From the NCBI GenBank assembly GCA_963930645.1, contig OZ005649.1:42820275-42884274 (forward strand): 64,000 nt of DNA. Direction: 5' to 3'. The notes under the pieces were generated by a model. It saw only the letters and a program-made list of their open reading frames with translations, was not told the origin of the DNA and ran no database searches. The translations under genes were made by a program, and so were the position numbers. Shown in pieces: positions 23,872 to 35,836 of the stretch; within the stretch, counting starts at the first letter, position 1; each line of letters starts with the position of its first letter. This stretch comes from Salticus scenicus. Lineage: Eukaryota; Arthropoda; Arachnida; Araneae; Salticidae.

Positions 23872-24420
23872 CACCCACTTCATACCATCCGATTGAGCTA
23901 TGATTTTGCTTACATGTGATACATAACTCCGATGAAAATATATGCTCAAGTTGTCAAGGATTAAGGGGAGTGGTCCTAGAAGCCTTGTGTCCCCAACTCC
24001 AATTCGAAATTTGCTTCAAATTTTAATGCATTGCCAACTGTCTAAATTGTGCCTATTGAGCTAAAATTTTCCATACATGCATAATTCGAACGGTAATTTA
24101 TTCTCAAGAATTGATTCGAATTTTAACCCACTTAGTATTGTCCGATGGAGCTGAAATTTTGCATGCATGCTGAAGCAGTGAAGGATTTAGGGGTGAAACA
24201 AGGGTTGTGGCCAAATCAAAGTGAAAATTTATTTCGAATTTTAACCCACTTCCTATCATTCTATTGTTTTGAAATTAGGCATACATGTATAATTTCGACG
24301 ATAGTACATGCTTAAGCAGTAACAAATTTGGAGGAGGAGAGCTTGAGTCCCTAACTACTACAGTTCAAAAATTCTTTCCGAATTTTAACCCACTTCCTGT
24401 TATGAATTAAGCTGATGTTT
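23872..24420. repeat. Degenerate tandem repeat, 120-160 bp units
   Basis: The motif TTTTAACCCACTTCCTAT-like recurs near 23872, 24126, 24246 and 24388. Each is followed by GAGCTGAAATTTTGCATACATG-like, TGCTCAAGCAGT-like and GTCCCTAACT-like blocks. A weaker unit starts near 24030. Related single units may lie at 8700-8830 and 9020-9080. Confidence 0.55.
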
Positions 24421-25257
24421 GAAATACATGAAAATTATCCATATTTGTCGAATTAGAGTCTTTAGTACATTTTGAAATAAAACCGCATTCTACCAATAAG
24501 TATTTGGACACTTTCGAATTTAGACGTTTTGTCAAATATCTAGAAAAATTATTAAGGAATTATCTTGAAACTTTGGGAATATAAAGAACATGTTATACTA
24601 CCTCATATATTTCAGTAAATGCTTTGTCCGGGACAGGTAAAGGGGACCAGTAAAAAATTAAACAGAAGTCAAAATGTTTTGGATCACCCTGTAAAAAGTA
24701 ATGCTGTAAATACATTTTTGCAGTAGCATGTTATTTTGGAGATTGTTCTAAATATTTGTAAAAAATTTTATGAGGCTAACACATATATTCATGGAGGGGC
24801 TAAGTTCATATAAACAAATTTTTCTTCAAAACTTCCGATGGAACTACGAGGTATTTTTTAAGTAAATGACCAAGTAAAAAAAAAAAAAAAAAGAAAAAGA
24901 AAAAAAGAAAAGAAAAGTCTTCGAAAGTATGATTTAGTAGGCAGATTTTAAAAAGTCCACGTTAAGCAAAATAAGCATACTTTTAATTAATGAATCAACG
25001 AATGTGCACGAAATTTTACTGTCTTTAAACAGAAAAGGTAAATCTTATCAATTTGAACCATTTTTTCGCCCATTCATCGTAATGAAAGGCAATTTCTCGT
25101 GCTTAGAGAAGTCCTTTCAAATCAATGAGCTACTATGAATAGCTCAGAGTTGAGCTAATTGAAACAGTTTATTTTTTAAACCACAATCGGATCAGATTTG
25201 AGTGAAACTGTTTTATTCTGAAAAAAAAAAAAAATAATAATAATAATAAAAAAAAAA
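24421..25257. other. Unassigned, A-rich, no gene seen
   Basis: Includes a long purine run near 24875-24920 and A/AAT runs near 25220-25256. No supported gene. Confidence 0.5.
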
Positions 25258-25335
25258 TCCCTCCGCCAGAATCGAACGCGGGTCCCCTCCGGTGGTAGGT
25301 GAACATGTTACCACTACGCTACAATTTCGTGGTTT
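25258..25335 (-). repeat. tRNA-Gly-like pseudogene or SINE head
   Basis: The minus strand contains box A-like TAGCGTAGTGG, a CTACCAC loop-like block (tRNA-Gly-GCC has CTGCCAC) and box B-like GCGTTCGATTCTGG, then a run of T. T-arm and acceptor pairings fail, so it is not a functional tRNA. A SINE head or tRNA pseudogene fits best. Confidence 0.5.
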
Positions 25336-27555
25336 AAAGCGGTTATATAGCCGTTCTGGATCATTCTCAAACGCAGAAAATGATATTTATCAACTTTTCC
25401 TTATTTTAAACATAAAATAAAGTTATGGGAGATGCAATAAATCTTCTTAAACTTTCAGTATTGGTTTAAAATTTAGAAAAAAATTCTTGAAATCAGAATC
25501 TCTTGGAAAAGCAGTGATTTCAGTAGCTTGCAAATAATTCTATATAAATAAGTTAACATATTTAGAAAAATAAATTCTTCCGCACAAAATTGCAGAATTT
25601 CTTGAATAGCTATGAGAGGAAAAAACTGTATGTAACTAGTTTGGTTAGGTATATTATTCCAATGTTGATTTTAATCATAATTAAAAGATTATAATTAATT
25701 TTCTGAACGTTTTACATGCATTTTAATAAAGTAGTTTCAAAGAATATAATAAAAGTATTAGATTTATACATAAATAAATTCCTACATTATATAAATATAT
25801 TGTTCTTTTTCCTTATATTTGATATATTTCTTTAAAAAACTATTTCTAATAACTATTCTGTTCTTTCATTGCTTAGTTTTAGTTTTCCATGACTAACACT
25901 TGTGATCTGAGAGTTCTACTATTTTCTCAATTGGATATAAAACATTTATTATATTTATTAAAATAATTTTAATTTCGATATTTTGCTTTCCTAATCATGA
26001 AAAGCTCTGAATATATTTTTTAAATAAAATATAAAGTAATGAAATATATATCTAACAAACATTTTTCATGTGTCATTCAAAATATGACCAATAGATGACA
26101 CCATAATGGTTGTAGCAAATGAAAAATGATCGAAATTGATCCAGAAACCGAGTTGATACTATAACATTCACTTTGAATGAAAAGAATTTTGATTTGAAAA
26201 GACTAGATTTACTCTAATTTGATTTTGTTTTCTAGGAATTCCTGTCAAATTATGGCTAAAAATACCGCGTCCGTTTTTGAGTAAGCAAATACGGTTACAC
26301 ATTTTAAGAAAGTAGAAAAAGCATTGGCACGTCCAAAAGTGATTTTATTTTTAAACTTTATTATTAATACTTTAATACTAAAAAATATTTGTAACAATAT
26401 CAGCGTTATTAAGTTAGCCTCTTACCTTTGAGAATTATACCAATATATTCATATAGTAATTTATACCTTAATTGATCGAGGATACGTATTAGAGAAGATT
26501 AATATATATATCTGGTCCTAGAAAATACGGACAGTATCAACTCTGTGAAATTGATTCTAACAAATGCATAATTCCTCTACATTCAGTATTATATTTCAAG
26601 TAGTTATAAATTAGCTAAACTGTAATACAACTATTTCTCTCTTTTATTCGACATTGCTTTTTAAGACAATACTTGACTAAGCTTTATCTATGTATATATG
26701 CTGATTCACATTTCCATACATTTTTGAAATTTGAACTTTTGTTTCTAAATTTGTTGTTCGATGAATTATTCCTAACTAATGACTTTAGAAACCTACATTT
26801 GAATTTTATATATAAACTTTTAAAGATCAATTTATATTGCTACAATTTCAACGTTACAGTTTATATCCAAACATTTTTACTGCATAACTCCGGGTAAAAT
26901 GTTAATTTGGAACAACGGATTTCATTCGTTATAATACAGAATAAACGCAAAAAACAATGCTAACTACTTTAACATACAAATTTAAGTGCAATCAGTGAGT
27001 TTCATTATAAAACACTACAAAGAATTTTATATTCGAAATTGTTATAGAGATCAAAAGAATGTACTTGAAAATCAAGTGGAAAGGAATTCAAATTATTTTG
27101 GATGAAACATTTTCAAGTTATCAAGTGGAGATGTTTTAATGATGAAATTATTTTCATTGTTTCATATATTTCACTGGCAAACGATAATTTAATTTTAAAT
27201 ATATGTCGTATCTCTGATATTGTATATGAATATTGTTGAATATTAAAACTATTACTTTTGTATTGAATATTAAAACTAGTATTTTGGCAATCTCAGATAA
27301 AATATATTTTTGTTCTTTCAAGATTAAATCAGTGTATTTTCATAAAAATATATCAACGACCATTTAAAATATTTAGACATTTTTGAAGTTTTTACATTTT
27401 TGAAAATTTCTTTACGGGCAAAATGGTGTAACATACTTTAGCCATTAAATTTCATTATTTCCTCGTATCATATGAGAGTTAAATTGCTGAAAAAGGACTA
27501 TTTATTAAGAAAAAACTAAAGGAAATAACTTCAATAGAAAACACGAATCCAGCAT
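25336..27555. other. AT-rich 2.2-kb stretch, no gene seen
   Basis: No element signature was recognised. The 74-codon frame at 26673-26897 has no known motif. Confidence 0.5.
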
Positions 27556-27830
27556 TTTCTTCTTATACATATAGAAGAAAGGTTAAAAAAATAACAAAAC
27601 GTCAAAATCATTTTTATTTTCATCTATATGTATAAGAGGAAAGTATTTGATTTCTGAAAATTTTAAACCTGCAGTCTTCAATGGATTTACTGTTTTAGAA
27701 TATCTCGAACGCGATTTGACCATTGTAAAATGTCTGTTTCTCTGTGTATGTGTATAAAATATTTTCTATGCGCTGTATTTTACGTACCAATATACGAAAT
27801 TTAACCAAACTTGATAATTAAAATGAGTAA
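27556..27830 (+). repeat. Dispersed repeat 'family C' fragment
   Basis: Begins with an inverted pair (TTCTTATACATATAGAAGAA at 27558 and CTATATGTATAAGAGG near 27625). It continues with GAAAATTTTAAACCT, TGTCTGTTTCTCTG and CGAAATTTAACCAAACTTG. The same order occurs at about 53070-53415. The repeat has a CTGT-rich tract like family A but different ends. No ORF. Confidence 0.55.
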
Positions 27831-27987
27831 AAACTCAATACTTTCTTAAAATTTTAATTTTTTAATATAATATAGCGTTTTCATCTGTGTTCATCATCAG
27901 TACCACAATATGCCAGTATCAGAGAGTTGTTACGATAATTGGGTCATCTGATTTTGTTCAGGAACTCACAGAGCCAATTATATCCTT

Positions 27988-28260
27988 CACTGAAAAAAAA
28001 AAAAAAAAAAAAAGCTGTTAAAAGTACAGAGAAAATCTGGCAGCTGAGGTGCCAGTATTTCTCCGTCAAATATACAGTTTAAAACCGTAAAATTGTATCA
28101 CTGACATATATTTTACACAGGAATCCTGTAAATCAAACAGAATCTTCGTTAAATGCACAGATTTGTCCTGTATATTTGACAGAGAAATACTGGCACCCCA
28201 GCTGACAGATTTTTCCTGTACTTTTAACAGTTTTTTTTTTTTTTTTTTTTTTTTACAGTG
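27988..28260. mobile_element. Foldback MITE, CACTG ends, second copy
   Basis: Same family as 20622-20867. CACTG and CAGTG termini now carry A20-type and T24-type homopolymers just inside. The arms keep AATCTGGCAGCTGAGGTGCC and TTTCTCCGTCAAATATACAG. The mirrored A and T expansions are consistent with arms that pair or recombine. Confidence 0.8.
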
Positions 28261-28759
28261 TTTAGACATCTGAATTACACCCAATGATCCGTAAAAGTTA
28301 TACAAAATATCTTAAGTATGTCCATTAAAAGTCCTGGATATTCTGAACTAATTATAAATATCTAATAAATGTTTAAATGTAGACGAAATTTAGACGTGCC
28401 TTTTTAGATGTCTAATAGATGTAACATGTTAGATCAAAACAAGATTTAAATATTTTCAATATCATTTAGATTTAACAAGTCCAATTATTGGATATTTGGA
28501 GAATTATCGGACATGTAACAGACATCTAATGAATGCAAAAAAGAGTGTCATTTGTCGTGTTAATAGACATCTGTAGGATGTTTGTAGAAGTTTAGTGGAT
28601 CCTTTTTTTTTTAAACTTTTATAGATGTCTTATGGATGTGAGGAGTGCCGGCCCGAGCAAATTTGGCGCCCTAGGCGAAAAATTTTCGTGGCACCCCATT
28701 AAAACAAATTTTTAAAAAATGTAAGACACGCAGACAGTTATACACATACAAATACTGTA

Positions 28760-29100
28760 ATAAATAATCAACTAATTATTTTTATTACATATTGCATATT
28801 ATTGTTTTTTCGGCGCTACTTTTAGCGGTAGTAGAATCAATATCCTCCAAATGAATTGTTTTATCTTCATCTTGAGCTGTTGATAATGGTGATAGTCCTA
28901 CAAATCGTTCTCACGTCACTATAGAACGAATAGTTTTTATTAATTTCAATTATATGAAGCTGAGTTCTCCACTGGCCACAGACACAGGAAGTGTCAGCAA
29001 CAATTTTATTGCTGTTACTAAATTCAATACGCAATGTAGTAGTTCGTTTTCACAAAAATTATTCAAAACTTCGTGTAGTGTACATCAAAATCCTTAAAAT
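28760..29100 (-). pseudogene. hAT transposase C-terminal dimerisation domain, broken
   Basis: The minus strand gives ELLHCVLNLVTAIKLLLT, then LPVSVASGELSF, a stop, then LKLIKTIRSIVT, and in another frame RFVGLSPLS and HLEDIDS. This is the hAT family C-terminal signature (commonly LPVSVASGERSFSKLKLIK), which mediates dimerisation needed for transposition. A stop codon interrupts the signature and frames change on both sides. The catalytic DDE part farther upstream could not be recognised and is partly displaced by a T35 run at 29156-29190 and the MITE. Confidence 0.85.
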
Positions 29101-29153
29101 CTCTTTGAGTCAGATAATCTCCTAATCTTCTACATAATTTAAAAATCACTTTG

Positions 29154-29192
<39 letters not shown>

Positions 29193-29734
29193 GACTCACA
29201 ATCGTTAGAAAGGCATCAGAAAACACGATTTATCTTTTTGGTCTGTTTGAACTTCTCATCATTCGAATTTCTTGCTGTATCAAGAAAAGAAATATAAAAA
29301 TTAATCTTAAAATGATGTTTAGCCTTACTTGTTGATTTATCAGCTGACTGCATAATTAAACTTCTTTTTCATTTTTCGCAATCGGGCTGGCTCTGACTCC
29401 GATGGGAATGATACCGCAATATTAATTTCTTCTGAAAATGCCTCCTGCTTATTAAATCCGAAATCACTTTTACAGTTTCCAAGAAAAAAAATTTGTTTTT
29501 AGTAGCGCATTAGTAGTGGAGTTTGGGTCACATTTTCACCATTGGCGCGTCATCTTTTGTTATGTACTGCGACGAAAACTTTCTTCACTTATTTTCTAAT
29601 AGGAAATTAACATTTTTTATACATGATCTGGCTTGTGTTCGTCGAGAATGGACAACTAGAACGAGGCGGAGCTTTCAATATTTGTGGGAAAAAGCTGTGC
29701 TATGATAGGCTACATTTCACTGTTTGTGGGTTAA

Positions 29735-30164
29735 GAGTCCCCAGTAGTCAGATACCTTCCTTTCTCCTTCCCCATGTAATCCAATGGGATTTTTGTTGCT
29801 TTGTATTTTCCGGATATCTCTTTCAAAAATAAAGTTTTTCGAATTCTGTTTTTTGAATTCGATTCTTTGAACATACCATTTTGTTTCTTACTAAGCAATT
29901 TTTTTTAAAAATAAATTTAAATATTTTATTTCATTAAGCAAACTTAAGGATATAATTTTCAACCTTAAAAATAAATATTTAAATTGTATTTTTTTTTAAA
30001 TTGCTTAGTAAGAAAAAAAGTAGCATGTTTAAAGAGTGGAATTCAAAAAACAGAATTTGAAAAACTTTATTTTTGAAAGAGATAGCCGAAAAATACAAAG
30101 CAACAAAAATCCCATTGGATTACATGGGGAAAGAGAAAGGAAGGTATCTGACTACTGGGGACTC
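29735..30164. mobile_element. TTAA-target foldback MITE, 430 bp
   Basis: A nearly complete palindrome: GAGTCCCCAGTAGTCAGATA at the left and its complement at the right, with arms of about 200 bp. Both flanks are TTAA (29731-29734 and 30165-30168), the target of piggyBac- and Kolobok-type transposases. It lies inside the hAT, so it arrived later. It contains TTTCTTACTAAGCAATTT and its complement near the centre. No ORF of its own. Confidence 0.85.
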
Positions 30165-31673
30165 TTAAAAGAAGACTCCTACAAGTTAAATAAAAGAAAA
30201 TCGTCAGGACTTTGAATGACGTCAGAGAGTCATGTCGTCTATTCGATAGATTTTTCTCACATTGTAAGGATACATAAACTCAAAGTGAAACCGGAAGCAT
30301 TTTCCATGTTCTGTTTATCAAAGATTCAATCTTTATTTCTTTCATATCAAACTATTGCTTATTTACTAATTATTTTGGAAAATGAAGCAAGATTTTTGCT
30401 TATTCAGATTCAGGTGGAAAAATCTTTTGTATTTTCAAATTATTATCCTGATAACGTTTCTTTAGGATTCAAACGAAAATAACTTTTCAAATGAACCTAA
30501 TTTGCTTTGCTAATGATATTTTTTCTCCAATTTTCTCTTACAAAATTGTACTCAATTTTTTTTTCTGTTAACAGCTAGTCTCAGGTATCAACTGTACTGA
30601 AAACGAAATTTCACATTTTATTACTAAGTTGAGCTACTAGAAAAAGAAACTATAACAGAATCACTTTGTAAAATTCCAAAATACCCCACGCATAGCCCCT
30701 ACAAAGTCACCTAGTCTAAAGAGCTAAAATTTATTTCTAGTTAGAACTAGCTTCCTTCAAATCTTATTATTATTTTTTTTTATTTTTATGTCAGTTCAAA
30801 ATTATAAAAAACATGATGTTCAATTTAGACCCTTGAATGGAAAGTCAAAACTTTATAGTTCCAATAACGTACAGCCCCATTAAATAATGACTCGGTGACT
30901 TTTAGATATAGTGTAAAGCTGTTAACAATTAGATAGACAGATTTAATGACGGACTGTTTTCAAAACTCAATTCGACGTTGTAAGTTTTTGAAATAAATAG
31001 ATCGTTATTATGGTAAAATCAAGCCAGTTGTTTGTGGTTCTTTCTGTAGCGCTTCTCATTAGATAAATTATATTGACTTTGATGCCCTGAAAAATCAGTT
31101 CGAGGATTATCCATTTACTTCATTTTTACACGTCCAATTGAAAACACGCCAAGAAAAACTCAGTAAATGTTTCCAAGTCATAGCAGCAGACTTGTACCTT
31201 TTAGTCCTTTCTAGACAAAGATTGTAAGTGTTTAAAATTTTCACACAACATGAGTGCTGTGTTTCCAAGACTACATTTTATCTATTCTAAAGTGCCGTTA
31301 GATAGTAATAAATAAAATAGATCTTGTTGGCTGGATTGTGCTGCCCTCTAGATTTGAGCGCCCTAGGCCATCGCCTAGTTTGCCTATATGGTCGAGCCGG
31401 CCCTGATGTGAGTGGCTATGTGGGAATTCCATTCATCATACCGAAAAATATCTCTTTGCTATGGAACACAACAATTACTTTCCTAAATGTAAATATCAGA
31501 AAAGTGTAACTTTGAAACACCACCAACAATCATCAATGACCCATAAAAGGTACAAAATATCTTAAGAATATCCATTAAAAGTCCTGGGTATTCTGAACAA
31601 ATTATAGATATCTAATAAATGTTTAAATGTAGATGAAATTTAGACGTGCCTTTTTCAATGTCTAATAGATGTA

Positions 31674-31886
31674 CAGTTGGTAACAAAAGTGTCAGAACAC
31701 TAGCAAAAATTCCTATGTAAAAAAAGTACACGTCATACGGTTTTGTTAACTAAATCCTTGTCGAATTATGTTCTTAGTCAGTCTAAGAACATGATTCGAT
31801 AAGGATTTATTTAACAAAACCGTATTAAGTGTACTTTTTTTACATAGGAATTTTTGCTAGTGTTCGGACACTTTTGTTACCGACTG
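31674..31886. mobile_element. TA-target palindromic MITE, 213 bp, copy 1
   Basis: Starts CAGTTGGTAACAAAAGTG and ends CACTTTTGTTACCGACTG. The whole element folds on itself around about 31780. TA lies on both sides (31672-31673 and 31887-31888). The sister unit at 28420-28430 reads TAGATGTAACATG without insertion. The second copy at 60829-61041 has the same length. Tc1-type ends (CAGT plus TA target) imply mobilisation by a Tc1-like transposase not seen in this window. Confidence 0.9.
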
Positions 31887-32206
31887 TAACATGTTAGATC
31901 AAAACAAGATTTAGATATTTTCAATATCTGTTAGATTTAACAAATCCAATTATTGGGTATTTGTAACAGATATGTAATGGATGTAAAAACGGGTAACATT
32001 TGCTCTGAAAATAGATATCTGTTAGATGTTTGTAGAAGTTTAGTGGATATATTTTTTTTACTTTTATAGATGTTTTGTGGATGTAAGTGGCTGTGTGGGA
32101 AATCCAATCATCAAACCGAAGAATAATTCTTTGCTATGGAACATATGAATTGCTTTCCTAAGAGTAAATCTCAGAAATGTGTGGTTTCGTAACACGACCA
32201 ACAATC

Positions 32207-33169
32207 CCCATCTGTCCTTTCTGACATTGTGTCTTTTATGCCATCGCGGTAACATATATCGAAGACATCACTGACTGGAATATTTGCAAATTTTCATTAA
32301 CAATACGCAACTTCTGCAGTTGCATCTGGTTAACTTATTATTGTCATGACTCATACAATTTTTGAAACAGCCGAGGACTGAAAAGAGCGTCCTGATAGTA
32401 AATTATCTTTCGAAATTAAGGGAAAAGATCGATAAATATGTAAGTTAACCGAAATAAACAGAATACCGAAGACACCCCATGCCATTACAAATATTAAAAT
32501 AAGTATAACTGCAATATATCGAAGTGCCAATTAGCAAAAAGGTTGCAAGACGACTGATGCACAAATTATCAATTTTTAACAAAAAAATTAGACTTTTTTT
32601 TTGACACAAAATACTGAAGAAAGTCATTACACTAACGAGACCACTTTCAGTTTGATAGAAATGGAAACAACTTCCAAAATTTGCAAATCTTCTAATTGAA
32701 CAAATTTTAAACTATTGAGAACTCAGCTTAATTAATTTTATACAAGATTTTCTCCATCATATTTCCCATTATGAAAAATAAGCCATGTCTGCAGGCCTTA
32801 CTAAAATATCACGATTTGTCTCTTCTACGTATTCTATTCAGCTAACTCAGAGCATAAAGCTTAATGAAAAATTTTTAATTGGTTAAAACAACTATTATAA
32901 TTGGACTTGTACTGGTATGCAAAATACTGCGGCTATTAAATAAATCAAAAGTGATTCCACTCGACTTTCCGAACAATTAGCAATTGGAGGTTTGTTAATT
33001 AAATAAATAAGACATATATTAAAGTAAACAAAAAAAGGAAATCATAGTAGCTTGTTTGAATATTTCTCCCAAAGTTGTATGTCGGTTAATGGATCGTAAT
33101 GTATCTGAACTCTTTTGTTCGTCCCTTTAAAAAAACTAGAAATAGTAAGTTCGCAATATTAAATATTTA

Positions 33170-33205
<36 letters not shown>

Positions 33206-33356
33206 ATGTTTTAAACAATTTAATATTGCTAAAGCTAATTTTCAGTAGTTCGACCCCATAGACTGCAACGTATTAAAATTCTATTTTGTATACAGGTAAA
33301 AAATAAATAAATAAATAAAATAAAAACTATTTAGCACACAGTCCTGTAAATTTGTA
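32207..33356. other. AT-rich, no gene seen
   Basis: Contains a T run at about 33172-33204 and AAAT units near 33300-33320. No supported gene. Confidence 0.5.
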
Positions 33357-34045
33357 CGGTTGTTGCAATGATAACCTATAAAATAAAGTACTAAATCATC
33401 CTTAGATAATTTTTAGAGATTATAAAGTTTCTATGCATGATTTAATCGCTTACAATTTATATCTTATTCGAATGTAGAGTTTAGACGCTATCACACATCA
33501 AATAATTCGAATCTATCGTCCGTAATAATAAAGAATTTTTTTGCGCGTGTCCTGTAAACGGCCTGCAAGTTCTACACTCTTAAAAATCTATGCGAATCGT
33601 GCGAAGGTGACCAACATCATACCTACAAATTTTTAACCCAATCGAATAAGGCGTTTTAACGCTATAGGACATCGAATAATTTGAGTCCATTAACCAAAAT
33701 GATGAACTTTTCTTCGTATCTTTGTAAAAGAACTCGAATTTCTGAACTCATTACAATCTATAGAAATCGTTCGATGGTGACCTATAACATACCTACTAAT
33801 TATTATCTCATTCGGATAACACATTTAGACGCTATCGCACTTTAAATAATTTGTAGCTATAGGCCCTAATGATAAAGAATTTTTCATTGTGTCCCTGTAA
33901 ATAAACTGAGCGCTGGACTTATCTTTACAAAATCTTTATAGGTCGTACAACGGTGACCTGTAGCGTACCTATAAACTTTTAGCTCAATCGAATATGACCG
34001 TTAGACGCTATCGTATTTGAAATAATTTAAGTCTGTAGGCAGTAT

Positions 34046-34084
<39 letters not shown>

Positions 34085-34235
34085 GGGCGGGGGGGGGGGT
34101 CCCTGCAAAAAAAAGAATTATAGGTGCTAGACCTATCAAAATCTATACAGTTCGTGCGATGGTGACCAATAACATACTACCTAACGAACTTTCAACATAA
34201 TCAATGAAAGCGTACAGACTTTATCGTGTTCATTC
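33357..34235. repeat. Degenerate satellite, about 173-bp unit, 5 units
   Basis: Units share ATCGTGCGATGGTGACC, ATAACATACCTA, TCAATCGAATA, TTTAGACGCTATCGCA, AAATAATTTGAGTCTAT and TGTCCCTGTAAA. The GTGACC landmark is at 33607, 33777, 33953 and 34162. The last interval is lengthened by a TA microsatellite and a G run at 34049-34100. A more decayed unit is near 33370. No coding capacity. Confidence 0.8.
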
Positions 34236-34256
34236 ACACATATACACACATATGTA

Positions 34257-35836
34257 AGGCCCTGGAAAAAAGTATAAGGTCGCAAAATATATTAACAAAA
34301 ATAAGTATAAAACGTTGTAAAACACGAAAAATTTAATACCACACTTTCTTAGAAATGAAATTAAAAACATAAATATAGGTCATGAACGTATGCAATGTAC
34401 AATCAAAGCATTCAATGACAATTTTGAAATCTGACGACACTTCATCTTGGAAATAATTATAAGGTCGAGCAGTTTTGAATGTAAATATAAAACCAACATC
34501 CTACAAATTGAACTTTTTTTTCAATGACTTTTATCAGCTAATCAGTCATTGTTGAATCAAGTCGAGATGTATTTTCATTTTTGATATTTTCCTATGTATA
34601 CCTAATTGAATTGATGAGTTCGCCTTTCCCTCGATTGTGTTATATGTCCTTGTAAACAGAATGCACAAATATGCTCCAAATATTTTCCAGTGGGTTTAAA
34701 TGCGGAATGCAGGATGGTCAATCAAGCAGACGGACCTCATTTGTATCAAACCAAGCTTTTGTTGAATAAGCAGCAGGCATACTGTATTATCCTGGCTGAA
34801 ATATCCAGTCTCTTGATATAACTAGAGTGGAATTGGGAAGCAAATTATCATCCAGCATATCTTGATACTTTTAACATCCATTTAGGTATAAATTGCCGCA
34901 ATTGGTAACGTGCCATTACCAGAAAAACCAGCCATTACCAATCCTTCCCATCCATATTGCCGCTTGGAAAAGTAAGGTTTTATTATTTTTTTTAATATCA
35001 TGCCATTATTGTTTAAAGCCATCTGGCCCATCAAAAGAAAATTTTCTCATCGAAAAAAAGTAAATCTTTCTATTTATCTCCAATTCTCCAAGCGAAATAT
35101 AATTTTTAGCAAACTCTAAGCGAGCTAATTTATGCTTCTTTGTCAAGTGTTGTCGATGTTGTAATTTTACGAACTGTTCCCTCGGGTTGGAACTTAAACA
35201 CTCCAGGCAGTTCGACTAGTACATGGTAGACTTAAACCATGAACTATTTCAAATGAAGACTGTTTTTTTTTTTTTTTTTTTTTTTATCGTACGTCCATCG
35301 AAAAAGTTCCATTTTTGGCGCTTTGAAAGAGCATTTGGTTTTCTTGAGCGCTTGCATTTATTATATTTTGAAGGATTTTTTAAAAAAATTATTGACTGTC
35401 GATTTAGACTAACCGATAGACCTGGAAATAGCTGCATCACTCATTCCACTCGCTTTCATTCCAAGGATTTTACCGCGTTCTGCATCGAACAGTTGTTTCT
35501 GCCTCGGCATCGTTGCCAATAGTACAGAGAAAGACTAAAGTAACCCTAATTGCTTTGTTAAGTTACCTTTTCTATTTATTGTATTCTCAGACCGCAGAAA
35601 ATTTGCAAGTCCCTCCAAAAAATTCGACGACCTTATACCTTTTTCCAGCAGCAAATAAGATTAATATCTAATATGGTAATTAGTTCGTTTAATTTAAATT
35701 AGATTATAATTAAAGTTATTATAATTAACAACTGATTTGGATTCTTTGTATTTTTGTTGCTTTCCCACCCGAAAAATTTGCATAAATCCTAGTTTAACTG
35801 CCTGTTTAATCGACCTTTTAGATTTTTCCAGGGCTT
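34257..35836 (-). mobile_element. Tc3-like transposon with doubled terminal repeats, 1.58 kb
   Basis: Outer ends carry CCCTGGAAAAAAGTATAAGG (34260) and, inverted, CCTTTTAGATTTTTCCAGGG (ending about 35833), with TA on both outer sides (34255-34256 and 35837-35838). A second copy of the same motif lies about 185 bp inside each end: TTGGAAATAATTATAAGGTC at 34447 and CGACCTTATACCTTTTTCCA at 35628. This double arrangement (IR/DR) is known from Tc3, Minos and Sleeping Beauty and reflects two transposase-binding sites per end. The transposase between is broken. Confidence 0.8.
34480..35516 (-). pseudogene. Tc3/Tc1-like transposase, frameshifted
   Basis: Minus-strand reading starts MPRQKQLFDAERGKILGMKA (ATG near 35514), a helix-turn-helix N-terminus. 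After a shift it continues STVNNF-LKNPSKYNKCKRS. Next are LTKKHKLARLEFAKNYISLG, FSFDGPDGFKQ (first Asp region damaged), GNLYLNG, KYQDMLDDNLLP, a damaged DWIFQPG (expected FQQDN) and IPHLNPLENIW, holding the catalytic Glu region, near 34690. A poly-T insertion (35265-35285) and several stops and shifts disable it. The order is that of a DDE transposase of the Tc1/mariner superfamily; 'Tc3-like' is inferred from sequence feel and the doubled ends. Confidence 0.85.

Larger units (their letters stand above)
28643..31404 (-). mobile_element. hAT transposon, 2.76 kb, inactive
   Basis: Flanked by exact 8-bp duplications GATGTGAG (28635-28642 and 31405-31412), the hAT hallmark. The sister unit reads GGATGTAAGTGGCTG without insertion. 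Imperfect inverted ends (AGTGCCGGCCCGA left, AGGGCCGGCTCGA right, read inward) are followed by related TAGGCGA / CTAGGGCGC blocks. The transposase C-terminus is recognisable at 28760-29100. The centre carries a TTAA-type MITE (29735-30164). The rest (30180-31320), including an 88-codon plus-strand frame at 30216, shows no identifiable domain. Confidence 0.85.
28280..32206. repeat. Two-unit tandem repeat (about 470 bp each), both units interrupted
   Basis: Unit 1 is 28280-28642 plus 31413-31530; unit 2 is 31531-32206 minus its insertion. They share CAAAATATCTTAAG, AAAAGTCCTGG, TCTAATAAATGTTTAAATGT, TCTAATAGATGTAACATG and CTTTGCTATGGAACA in the same order. Unit 1 is split by the hAT at 28643-31404, unit 2 by the MITE at 31674-31886. 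Each unit supplies the empty site for the other. No coding capacity. Confidence 0.85.

Noticed and set aside
25258..25335. Functional tRNA-Gly gene
   Set aside because: The T-stem and acceptor stem do not pair and the anticodon stem is disrupted.
30216..30482. 88-codon plus-strand frame inside the hAT
   Set aside because: It is opposite in strand to the transposase and has no recognisable domain; likely chance in AT-rich DNA.
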